Below, piece by piece: positions 24,601 through 30,827 of a DNA stretch of 33,322 nucleotides; the stretch's first letter is position 1, and each line of letters opens with the position of its first letter. Location of the stretch: assembly GCA_003022005.1 (NCBI GenBank), contig PXRQ01000043.1, forward strand, positions 1 to 33,322. The letters are read 5' to 3'. The position numbers and the translations under genes were made by a program. This DNA is from Halobacteriales archaeon QS_5_70_15 (GTDB lineage: Archaea > Halobacteriota > Halobacteria > Halobacteriales > Haloarculaceae). A model generated the notes under the pieces. The model saw only the letters and a program-made list of their open reading frames with translations. It had not been told where the DNA came from and made no database searches.

Positions 24601-25022
24601 CGGCGACGGCCGAGAGCCTCGGCGAAAACGGCGTCGACGGGGGCGACCTCGTGGTGGTCTCCTCGACCGACCGCGGGTCGGTGCTGGTCAAGGCCCGGGT
24701 GACGGACCGGCCGAACGACAAGGAGGTGTTCCTGCCCTACCACTGGGGCGGGGTCTTCCAGGGCAAGAGCCTGGAGGACAAGTACCCCGAGGGGCACGTC
24801 CCCTACGCCATCGGCGACTCCGTGAACTCCATCACGGCGCGGGGGTACGACGTCGAAACCCAGATGCAGGAGACGAAGGTGTCGATGGTGGCCGTCCGGC
24901 CGGCGACCACGGAACTGCTCGAGGAGCTCAACATGGACGTGGACCTCGAGTTCCCCCAGGATCGCGAGAACGTCGGGACGCAGAAGGACTTCGACGTCCG
25001 CGACAGCTCCACGGTTCAGTGA
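21699..25022 (+). CDS. fdhA: Formate dehydrogenase (FDH-N type) molybdopterin catalytic subunit
   Basis: An 1107-residue DMSO-reductase-family enzyme. A Tat signal (DLDRRSFMKASALAGAVALG, residues 9-28) is followed by the [4Fe-4S] motif Cys57, Cys60, Cys64, Cys92 (CNYCSVGCGF...LCSKG). The Mo ligand is Cys182 with His183 (ARICHSTTVTGLANTWGYGA), where E. coli FdnG has selenocysteine; the codon is TGC. Other FdnG-like blocks are IIIGQNPAEAHPIAMQHILE, SLDPRFTKTSAHADEFIRFR, AMGGTQHNNGTQNIRSYAI and MRGHANVQGATDLAVASHIL. The C-terminal cap has the molydopterin-binding TADLQPHMYAEM and FLPYHWGGVF. Expected reaction: formate to CO2 plus two electrons on the outer membrane face. First gene of a four-gene overlapping operon; the closest alternative is another FdnG-like oxidoreductase. 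Confidence 0.9.
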   Translation: MSTEPVSLDLDRRSFMKASALAGAVALGGGATGQALAKDEGEVDGTDTEGERSKTICNYCSVGCGFLGERKGDAFVGMEPWEDHPINAGSLCSKGAGIYATEHSEKRLKHPMIQEDGEWSKLSWDRAYDLLSDEIQRVWDEYSRESIMLLGSAHHSNEEAYAFRKLAAFMGTNNVDHQARICHSTTVTGLANTWGYGAMTNTVQDYRNFDLNIIIGQNPAEAHPIAMQHILEGQKRGGTILSLDPRFTKTSAHADEFIRFRPGTDVALMMGVVKELRDEYGLAMDPDADPSGQNMLTDRVQGWEDVDAELDQYDKETVSEITWVSEEDIERIAELIDENRPHIQIEWAMGGTQHNNGTQNIRSYAITSLASGSAARSGGGLQVMRGHANVQGATDLAVASHILPGYYGLSPGGWSWWADIWDMNPYTSGSTSFEDLYDTFELMPEDLFVQQSPVHDGVEEIDTDRPADNSMMFQNGLTVARWFEAALDQGDRYQETPIYQPDQVKIAFIWGHSANSISEMGQMKAGMENLDLLVVVDLFPSVASVLPDYEEGPPVLLLPASSQYEHYRSLTNTNRSVQWSEPVAPPKHNSRPDLRIMQELADALGFGEHFDWGDGPEIHNGRSSYENVIREFNLGTNTIGYRQTPERLQQHLEYDWAFSHEDLKGAEGTPVAGEYWMLPWPCWGEGHPGTPIIWNDDLDPNEGGQDFRTRWGVQAPTPEEWAEMPTDDEYPFQETLNAVGDRYDSQEDALSLLRDPYRPGWASPSDTAADGQIHGVPEYPGWKTVPPLSLVDPNRRTQPDELTIPQIHALDNDKSVYTAAQALADPDTGSPLFDEYLELTQDIDPSFYEQYDYKQPDAPTGRGRARAVVWGFLDRVPVHREPIESPSPELVEQWPANGQQLNFYRLDQNNAAEQQRAMDIIHNQDDGPNLDTIMTTGRQVEHQGGGAETRNNIHTADLQPHMYAEMTPATAESLGENGVDGGDLVVVSSTDRGSVLVKARVTDRPNDKEVFLPYHWGGVFQGKSLEDKYPEGHVPYAIGDSVNSITARGYDVETQMQETKVSMVAVRPATTELLEELNMDVDLEFPQDRENVGTQKDFDVRDSSTVQ

Positions 25023-25033
25023 GGTGATATAAA

Positions 25034-25693
25034 ATGTCAAGCAAAGAACGAATGCGGAACGGGGTTCGGAGCGTCGGCGAGGGGACGCGGATCTTCCCCG
25101 ACGTCGAAGCGTGCATCGACTGCGGCGGCTGTGTCGTCGCCTGCAAGCGAACGTGGGACGTCCCGCGGGACGAACAGCGGATCAGCATCTCGACGATGCT
25201 CGAGGGGCAGGAGGGGGCGGAGGGCCTCAACGCCAGCAGCGCACGCGCGCTCGGCCGGGACGAGTCCCCCGGCGAGACGTCGATCCCGATGCAGTGCTAC
25301 CACTGCGAGAACGCCCCCTGTGTGTCGGTCTGTCCGACCGACTCGCTCGTCAGCATGGACGACGGGTTCGTCGACGTCCGGGACAGCCTCTGTGTCGGGT
25401 GCCAGTACTGCCTGTCGGCGTGTCCGTTCGGCGCGCCGCAGTTTCCCGAGTCCGACGAGGGCGCCGCGAAACTGTTCGGCGGCGGCGGCACGATGGACAA
25501 GTGCACGATGTGCTCGGAGCGCCAGGACGTGGGCAAGGGGCCGGCCTGCGCCGAGGAGTGCTCGACCGACGCCATCCTCGTCGGGAGCGCCGACGAGATC
25601 GCCGCCGAACTCGACCGGCGGGACAGCGGGACGTTCTTCAACGACGTCGCGATGGACATCATCTTCGGCGAGGAGACGGAGGCGTTCCAATGA
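25034..25693 (+). CDS. fdhB: Formate dehydrogenase iron-sulfur subunit, four [4Fe-4S] clusters
   Basis: A 219-residue FdnH/HybA-type protein with 16 cysteines in ferredoxin groups: Cys27/30/33/37 (CIDCGGCVVACKR), Cys88/91/96/100 (CYHCENAPCVSVCP), Cys120/123/126/130 (CVGCQYCLSACPFGAP), and Cys157/160 with 172/176 (CTMCSER, CAEEC). It should carry electrons from FdhA to the membrane cytochrome. There is no Tat signal, so it would leave the cell piggy-backed on FdhA, and no C-terminal membrane anchor such as FdnH has. It begins 11 bp after fdhA; its stop overlaps the next start (ATGA). Confidence 0.9.
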   Translation: MSSKERMRNGVRSVGEGTRIFPDVEACIDCGGCVVACKRTWDVPRDEQRISISTMLEGQEGAEGLNASSARALGRDESPGETSIPMQCYHCENAPCVSVCPTDSLVSMDDGFVDVRDSLCVGCQYCLSACPFGAPQFPESDEGAAKLFGGGGTMDKCTMCSERQDVGKGPACAEECSTDAILVGSADEIAAELDRRDSGTFFNDVAMDIIFGEETEAFQ

Positions 25694-26121
25694 GCGGCGA
25701 CCTGCCCGAGACGTCCGGCTACGGGCGGGTCCCCGTCCTGGTCTCGGGGGCCGTCGGCGTCGTCGCCTCGGTCCTGCTGGTCTGGTGGGCCTCCGGGTTC
25801 GCCGTCTTCTACGAGGAGCTGTTCCGCGTCGCCCCCACCGTACAGGACGGTGGCGTCGGCGCCGACTGGGTCGCCGGCAACACCATCGCGTGGCTGGACT
25901 TCCTCGTCGCGCTCACCCACGCGGCCGACGCGATCATGGGTCTGTTCATCCTGTTCATGGTGTTCCTCCACTGGGCGGCGTTCCGACGGCTCGCCGGCCA
26001 GATGCGACAGCCCGGCGAGGGCGGCGCGGAGGGCGTCGCGACCGACGGGGGCACCGCCGCCGAGCCCGGAACCGGGACCGGGACCAGGACCGGGACCGAT
26101 ACCGGAGGTGAGGAGGCGTGA
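25690..26121 (+). CDS. Small two-helix membrane subunit of the formate dehydrogenase operon
   Basis: A 143-residue protein with two hydrophobic helices, about residues 13-38 (RVPVLVSGAVGVVASVLLVW) and 66-95 (TIAWLDFLVALTHAADAIMG then LFILFMVFLHW). Two histidines lie in or near helix 2 (LTHAAD, FLHWAA). The tail is low-complexity Gly/Thr/Glu. I do not recognise the family. ATGA and GTGA overlaps on both sides make it part of the same translational unit, so I infer it anchors FdhB or completes the quinone-side membrane module. Confidence 0.72.
   Translation: MSGDLPETSGYGRVPVLVSGAVGVVASVLLVWWASGFAVFYEELFRVAPTVQDGGVGADWVAGNTIAWLDFLVALTHAADAIMGLFILFMVFLHWAAFRRLAGQMRQPGEGGAEGVATDGGTAAEPGTGTGTRTGTDTGGEEA
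26070..26106 (+). repeat. Short tandem ACCGGG-like hexamers
   Basis: Six imperfect copies of a hexamer (ACCGGG, ACCAGG, ACCGAT) encode the Gly-Thr/Arg-Thr tail of the small membrane subunit. Such tracts can expand or contract in steps of two codons without breaking the frame. Confidence 0.55.
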
Positions 26122-27122
26122 CGAACCTCGACCACGGGAAGTTCACGCGGGTGACGACGATCTTCCACTCGCTGCTGGCGCTGGACGTGTTCGCGCTGTT
26201 CTTCACCGGCTACGCGGTGATGTTCAACGACGAGCTCTGGTGGCTGGTGGTGCTGCTCGGTGGGAACACGGGCGTGCTCGGCGTCCACCGGATCGCCGGG
26301 ATGGGCCTGATCGCGCTCATCGTCTTCTGGATGACGCTGATGCTCATCACCGACACCGGCCGGAGCAACTTCGGGGAGATCATCCCCGGACCGGACGACA
26401 TCGAGGCGTTCCTCCAGGACGTGCGGTTCATGCTCGGGCGGGCCGACGAGCGACCCCCGAACGCCCGACAGCTCGCCGGCTACGACGCCGACGAGGTGCC
26501 GCTGCTGTCGTACGTCGGCAAGGGCGTCGTCGCCATCTTCGCCGTCGAGCTGACGCTGCTCACGGTGTCGGGCCTGCTCATCTGGAGCAAGACCGGGCTG
26601 GCCGCGCTCTTCCAGACGAAGGCCGCCGCGATGGGGTTCGTCGTCTTCCACGGCCTGCTCGGGGTCATCATGCTGATGGGGGTGATGTTCCACGTCTTCG
26701 AGCACGGGTTCCACCCCGCGTTCTACCCCGTCGAGACCAAGGCGTTCATCCCGCGGAGCATGATCCCCGAGTACCACTCCGAGGAGGAGTCGGGCAACGG
26801 CATCGAGCAGCTCTCGCTGTCGCCGTCCTGGAACTGGGCAGCGAACGTGATGGGCGTGCTCACCGTCATCGGCATCGTGAGCGTGCTCGTCGGGAGCATC
26901 TTCGACGAGGGCTATCCGGTCCCGCGGGAGCTCGCCATCGGCGGCGGGCCGACGAACCTGCTGCTGACCGTCGGCATCAACGTCGGCATCCTCGTGCTGC
27001 TCGTCGGGCTCGTCCTCTCGATGTACGGGAACGTGCTCCGGGTCCGCTGGGAGCGACAGCTCGAGGAGCGCCGGCGGGGCGAGGCCGCTACCGACGGGGG
27101 GAGCGTGGAGAGCGACGACTGA
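26118..27122 (+). CDS. Formate dehydrogenase cytochrome b subunit (FdnI-like)
   Basis: A 334-residue membrane protein. Four or more transmembrane helices are visible: residues 13-36, 53-78, 132-157 and 171-196, plus an extra pair near 245-268 and 280-305. Candidate haem b ligands are His17 (FHSLLALD), His57 (GVHRIAGM), His178 (VVFHGLLG) and His192/196/199 (MFHVFEHGFHPAFYP). The FdnI-type pattern indicates quinone reduction with electrons from FdhB. The extra C-terminal helices make it longer than E. coli FdnI (about 217 residues). GTG start overlaps the previous stop (GTGA). Its TGA stop is followed at once by palindromic element B copy 2. Confidence 0.86.
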   Translation: MTNLDHGKFTRVTTIFHSLLALDVFALFFTGYAVMFNDELWWLVVLLGGNTGVLGVHRIAGMGLIALIVFWMTLMLITDTGRSNFGEIIPGPDDIEAFLQDVRFMLGRADERPPNARQLAGYDADEVPLLSYVGKGVVAIFAVELTLLTVSGLLIWSKTGLAALFQTKAAAMGFVVFHGLLGVIMLMGVMFHVFEHGFHPAFYPVETKAFIPRSMIPEYHSEEESGNGIEQLSLSPSWNWAANVMGVLTVIGIVSVLVGSIFDEGYPVPRELAIGGGPTNLLLTVGINVGILVLLVGLVLSMYGNVLRVRWERQLEERRRGEAATDGGSVESDD

Positions 27123-27201
27123 TACGGTCGTGCGTCGTCGTTTACCGTCGATACTCGACTCCGTCCGGGTCATTGCCGGTACATCGTCACGCACGACCGT
27201 G
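27123..27201. repeat. Palindromic element B, copy 2 (79 bp), between two convergent stops
   Basis: It starts TACGGTCGTGCGT and ends ACGCACGACCGTG. The TGA of the cytochrome gene (27120-27122) abuts the left end, and the TGA of the opposite gene (read as TCA, 27202-27204) abuts the right end. Its reverse complement aligns end to end with 5552-5630. A stem of 12-13 bp could form in RNA from either direction, so it may be a bidirectional terminator. Confidence 0.82.
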
Positions 27202-27603
27202 TCAGGCCGTCAGCAGTTCGGCCCCCTCCTCGGAGAGCTCGACGGTGACGTCCTGTCGGGTCTGTTCCTGTATCTGGTCGATGTTCCGTGTGAGCACCTC
27301 GAGGATGTCCTTCGGCTCGGGGTAGACCAGCATGTTGCCGTCCCCGTCCTCCATCACCAGCTGGGTGTCCGAGAGGGAGATCCGGTCGTTCTCGATGCGG
27401 GCGACGATAGCCGGGAGCTCCTCCGCGCCGCCCGGGTCCCCCTCCTCGACCATCGTCACGTAGAACGCGTCGACGCCGATGAGGTCCTTGTACTCCCGTA
27501 TCCGCTGGGCACACCTGACCATGTCTCTCGTGACCTCCGTCTTCCCCGGGTTGCCGTGCTCGCCGTCGTAGCAGTGCTTGCAGACGCGCAGCTCCATTCG
27601 CAT
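27202..27603 (-). CDS. Conserved small protein with CxxC motif, unknown function
   Basis: A 133-residue acidic protein starting MRMELRVCKHCYDGEHGNPG. Cys8 and Cys11 with the nearby His could bind a metal; a third Cys is at MVRCAQRIRE. The rest is mixed alpha/beta (LIGVDAFYVTMVEEGD; ELPAIVARIENDRISL; QLVMEDGDGNMLVYPEPKDI) ending in a helix and VTVELSEEGAELLTA. Nothing indicates a named family. ATG 27603 sits behind a TATA-like box; a longer upstream frame (to 27738) would read through that promoter. It is convergent with the formate dehydrogenase operon, the two stops separated only by element B. Confidence 0.7.
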   Translation of the reverse strand: MRMELRVCKHCYDGEHGNPGKTEVTRDMVRCAQRIREYKDLIGVDAFYVTMVEEGDPGGAEELPAIVARIENDRISLSDTQLVMEDGDGNMLVYPEPKDILEVLTRNIDQIQEQTRQDVTVELSEEGAELLTA

Positions 27604-27628
27604 GACTGATCCTGGAGGCGGGGGCGAC

Positions 27629-27635
27629 GTATAGC
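27629..27635 (-). promoter_or_regulatory. TATA-like box for the CxxC protein gene
   Basis: GCTATAC on the minus strand lies 26-32 bp before the ATG at 27603 and fixes that start. Confidence 0.5.
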
Positions 27636-27707
27636 TGTCCCGCCGGAGCGGCCGGCAACCGGTCGGGTGCCACCCCGGCGGGATCGAGCGGCCGCGTCCG
27701 GGCAACG

Positions 27708-27717
27708 TTTTTAATAC
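27708..27717 (+). promoter_or_regulatory. TATA box for the 61-residue membrane protein
   Basis: TTTTTAATAC lies 22-31 bp before the ATG at 27739, a strong haloarchaeal box A. Confidence 0.6.
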
Positions 27718-27738
27718 ACGATAGACAACCGGTAGCAC

Positions 27739-27924
27739 ATGGCAGGGATACTGAACACGGTGTACAGCCTCGCGGTGCTCGTCGTCGTACTGGCAGGGAC
27801 CGTCTTCGTCCTCGGCATGATGGACACGGGCGAGGAGGGCACTTCCTGGTGGGGATGGGGGGTACTGATCGTCGTGGCGGTGTTCCTGGTCGCACAGGTA
27901 GGGATGATACTGATGGCGGCCTGA
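27739..27924 (+). CDS. 61-residue two-helix membrane protein
   Basis: Two transmembrane helices (VYSLAVLVVVLAGTVFVLGM and WGVLIVVAVFLVAQVGMILM) are joined by an acidic/aromatic loop, MDTGEEGTSWWGWG. It has its own strong promoter. No family recognised. It is separate from the DoxX gene downstream, 61 bp away. Confidence 0.75.
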   Translation: MAGILNTVYSLAVLVVVLAGTVFVLGMMDTGEEGTSWWGWGVLIVVAVFLVAQVGMILMAA

Positions 27925-27985
27925 CCGTGGTCCCGGTCGACCGCGGCGACGGTAACGGTCGGCGGCCTACCGGCCCCGGAAGGAC

Positions 27986-28889
27986 ATGAGGGGCCGACGC
28001 GTGGGGGGCGTCGCCGTCGCCGGGGCCGCCGCGACGTCGGCGCTCGCGGGGACCGCGGCCGCGCACGTCGACTACGTCACCGACGGCGGCGAACCGGTCG
28101 AGACGCTCCGGTTCGTCCTCGGGGTACTCGCCGAGCCGCTGGTTGCAGGTCGGCCTCGGGTTCCTGTTGCTGTTCGGACTGGCGACCCGCGCGGCCGCGC
28201 TCGTCGGCCTGCTCGCCTACCCGGGGACGCTGGGGGTCGAGCCGGAGCTGCTGCTCGCCAACGAGTACGTCACCGGGATGGTCGCGATCGCGGTCGTGGG
28301 GAGCGGCCGGCCGAGCGCCGACCACGTCCCGAAGACCGTCGCCTCGACCGAGGGCACCCTCCACGGCGAGTTCGACCCGGTCCACCGGGCGGCGGCCCGG
28401 CTCGGCCGACGGTTCGATCCCTACCAGCCGTTCGTGGCGACCGTCGTCCGGGTGGGGCTCGGCCTGAACTTCGCGTACCTCGGGCTCATGGGGAAGCTGC
28501 TCGCGCCCGGCCCCGCGCTGGCGGTCGTCGAGAAGTACGACCTCGCCGCGGTCGTCCCCGTCAGCGAGGGGCTGTGGGTCGTCGGGGCGGGGCTGACGGA
28601 GTTCGGCCTCGGGCTCGGGCTCGCGGTCGGGCTGTTCACCCGCCGGGCTCGCTGGTCGCGCTCGGGATGTTCACGCCCACGCTGTTCGGTCTCGCCGACG
28701 ACCGTGCTCGCGCACGTGACGCTGTTCGGGCTGGCCTCCGCGCTCGTCATCACCGGGAGCGGGCCGCTCGCGCTCGACCGGCGGCTGGGCGGGGGGACCG
28801 GAGCCGGAGCGGGGGTGGAGCCGGCAACGGGGTCCACGGCCGAGACCGGGAGCGCGAGTGGCGGCGGCAGCGAGAGCACGGGCGACTGA
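27986..28889 (+). pseudogene. DoxX-family membrane protein, internally deleted with several frame changes
   Basis: The start (AAAHVDYVTDGGEPVETLRF to AEPL near 28140) is in one frame. The conserved continuation (LQVGLGFLLLFGLATRAAAL; VGSGRPSADHVPKT; GLNFAYLGLMGKLLAPGPAL; VVEKYDLAAVVPV) is in another from about 28143. A short block SLVALGMFTPTLFGLADD (about 28645-28700) is back in the first frame, then VLAHVTLFGLASALVITGSG returns to the second. Intact homologues have several tens of residues (further helices) between EPL and LQVGLG, so the first junction is probably a deletion; the other two look like single-base indels. DoxX proteins are small membrane proteins of uncertain redox role. The Gly/Ala/Thr tail is low complexity. 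Confidence 0.7.
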
Positions 28890-29050
28890 TCCGCCGGCGT
28901 CGGGCGGCGGATGACTCCTCTACGCGGCGGTGACGGACGGGGGGCCGGGGGACGTGACGAACCGGCCCGAAGCGAGCGCCGGTGTCGGGACCGGAGCCGG
29001 GTGGAAGAGGGAGCCGCGTCGGATCGCGGTGTGAGCGCCGCGGGCGTTCG

Positions 29051-29128
29051 TACGGTCGTGCGTGGACCGTTACCGGTGATCTCGAACCCGGTCGGACGAT
29101 CGCCGGGGAACCGTTACCTACGACCGTA
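29051..29128. repeat. Palindromic element B, copy 3 (78 bp), abutting the pcn stop
   Basis: It starts TACGGTCGTGCGT and ends ACGACCGTA; the centre has diverged from copies 1 and 2 but keeps TTACCGGTGAT. Its right end touches the pcn stop (TCA at 29129-29131), so on the pcn strand the stop TGA runs straight into TACGGTCGT, as in copy 2. Confidence 0.7.
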
Positions 29129-29872
29129 TCAGTCGCTCTGGATGCGGGGTGCGAGCATGTAGGTGACCTGTCCCTTCGCCTCGGCGATGTCGAAGTGGAG
29201 CTTGACGGGGAACTCCTCGCCGAGCTCGAGCTCGACCTCGGCGTCCTTCGGGATGGCCTTGTTCATGTCCTTGAGGTAGTCGAGCGAGAACAGCGAGCGG
29301 GCCTCGCCGGCCACGAGGTCGATGAGGTCCTCGCGCGCCAGTTCGAGGTGGACGTCGTCGGTGTCGCCCTCCGCGTCGACGTAGAACACCTCCTCGTCGG
29401 GATCGACGCCGAGCGCGATGTGGTCGCTCACCATGTCGGCGGCCTTCACCGCGCGGTCGATGTCCCGGCCCTCGACGACGATGGTGGCGGGGAGGTCCAG
29501 GTCGGGGATGTCCGGCTCCTTGCGGATCGACTCGGGATCGATGAGCGCGAGCGTCCCCTCGAGGCCGTCGATCCGGACGTGGAGCTTGCGGGTCTCCTCG
29601 TCGAGTTCGAGCTGGACGAGCTGGTCCGAGTCGGCCATCCCGACGAAGTCCTCGAGCCGGGCGAGGTTCACGCCGATGACCCCCCCGTCGGTCTCGTAGG
29701 ACTCGAACGCCTCGACGTCGAGGGTGAGATCGACCATCCCGACGTTCGCGGGGTCGACGGCACGGATGGCCAGGCCGTCCTCGTTGAGGTTGATCTTGCA
29801 CTCGTCGACCAACACGCTCACCGAGTCGAGCGCCCCCCGTAGCGTCTCGGCGCTCACGATAGCCTTGAACAT
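29129..29872 (-). CDS. pcn: DNA polymerase sliding clamp (PCNA)
   Basis: A 247-residue PCNA, the same length as other haloarchaeal clamps. It forms a homotrimeric ring that tethers polymerases, FEN1 and ligase to DNA. Visible features are [40 protein letters not shown], the interdomain connector region around [20 protein letters not shown], and the acidic C-terminus [12 protein letters not shown]. The surface is strongly acidic, as known for haloarchaeal PCNA. The promoter is a TTAAAAC box. The TGA stop abuts palindromic element B copy 3. Intact. Confidence 0.95.
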   Translation of the reverse strand: MFKAIVSAETLRGALDSVSVLVDECKINLNEDGLAIRAVDPANVGMVDLTLDVEAFESYETDGGVIGVNLARLEDFVGMADSDQLVQLELDEETRKLHVRIDGLEGTLALIDPESIRKEPDIPDLDLPATIVVEGRDIDRAVKAADMVSDHIALGVDPDEEVFYVDAEGDTDDVHLELAREDLIDLVAGEARSLFSLDYLKDMNKAIPKDAEVELELGEEFPVKLHFDIAEAKGQVTYMLAPRIQSD

Positions 29873-29891
29873 ACGGGGGGTACGAAAGGGC

Positions 29892-29902
29892 GTGTTAAAA
29901 CG
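29892..29902 (-). promoter_or_regulatory. TATA box for pcn
   Basis: On the minus strand CGTTTTAACAC lies 20-30 bp before the pcn ATG. Confidence 0.6.
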
Positions 29903-30068
29903 ATTCCCGTTCGGCCCGGGAACGGCCCTCCCGAGGCATCTCGGTCCCCGTTCCGTCTGCCGGTTCACACGGGGCGACAGCGGACCCGGGGAGCCGGTGC
30001 GGGGGGGGGGCGTCATCCGGAGGGTCGTGGCCGGTTGCCGGCGATGGCCGGTGCGATCCGGGGCTGGG

Positions 30069-30716
30069 CTACTCCGTTTCCTCGACCGGCGCGCCGGGGA
30101 CGTTCTTCTGGACGCCGTACAGGCCCCGCCTGGCGCCCTGTTTCGACGCGTAGCCGCCCCCGCTGTCGGCGATGATCTCCCCGTTGTCGTGGCGGAGCCG
30201 CCAGCGCCACTTCCCCGCCTCGTCCTCGAACAGTTCGAACGTCGCGTTGCTCCCGCCCTCGCCGGGCGTCTCCTCGTCCTTCGACAGGTCGACCACGTAC
30301 GCACCGGGCGCGTTCCTCCGGACGCTCTCGAGGCCGTTGGTGGCGTTCTGCTTCGAGCTGTATCCCTCGCCGCTGTCCGCGATGATGTTCCCGTTCCGGT
30401 GGACGAGTCGCCAGCGGTACTCGCCGGCCTTGTCCTCGTAGCGTTCGAAGCGGGCCTTGCTCGCGACGGCGTCGGTCTCGACGTCTCCCTCCTCCTCGGG
30501 CCATTCGAGTTCGATCTCGAGGGCGACCTCCCCGTCCTCGCGTTCGACTTCGACCTCCATCTCCGGTTCGGCCGGCACGTCGACGGCGACGGTCCGGTCC
30601 TCGTCGACCGCGACTCGCTCGCCGCGACCGAGTCGGTCGGCGAGCTGCCGGAAGAACGTCGCGACTCGTCGGCGTTTCCGGGGGGCCTGTGCCTCGTAGA
30701 CCGTTTCCTCTGCCAT
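30069..30716 (-). CDS. Tandem DUF1508 (YegP/HVO_2922-type) protein
   Basis: A 215-residue protein. The N-terminal 90 residues are basic then highly acidic ([40 protein letters not shown]). Two DUF1508 modules follow: residues about 88-143 ([40 protein letters not shown]) and about 157-213 ([40 protein letters not shown]). DUF1508 forms a small beta-beta-beta-alpha fold that usually occurs as tandem pairs or homodimers; no biochemical function is established. ATG 30716 follows a clear TATA box; an ATG at 30818 would read through it. Confidence 0.85.
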   Translation of the reverse strand: MAEETVYEAQAPRKRRRVATFFRQLADRLGRGERVAVDEDRTVAVDVPAEPEMEVEVEREDGEVALEIELEWPEEEGDVETDAVASKARFERYEDKAGEYRWRLVHRNGNIIADSGEGYSSKQNATNGLESVRRNAPGAYVVDLSKDEETPGEGGSNATFELFEDEAGKWRWRLRHDNGEIIADSGGGYASKQGARRGLYGVQKNVPGAPVEETE

Positions 30717-30736
30717 ACGGGGTTGCGAATCGGCTA

Positions 30737-30748
30737 TCATATAATTGT
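30737..30748 (-). promoter_or_regulatory. TATA box for the DUF1508 gene
   Basis: AATTATATGAT on the minus strand lies about 21-31 bp before the ATG at 30716; it is the most AT-rich promoter in the window. Confidence 0.6.
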
Positions 30749-30827
30749 ACGTCAGGACGGTGGTGATGACGGGACCGGACCCGCCCGTGGACGGGTACGA
30801 CAGCTCGCGGATGGGCACGGCGGCCCT

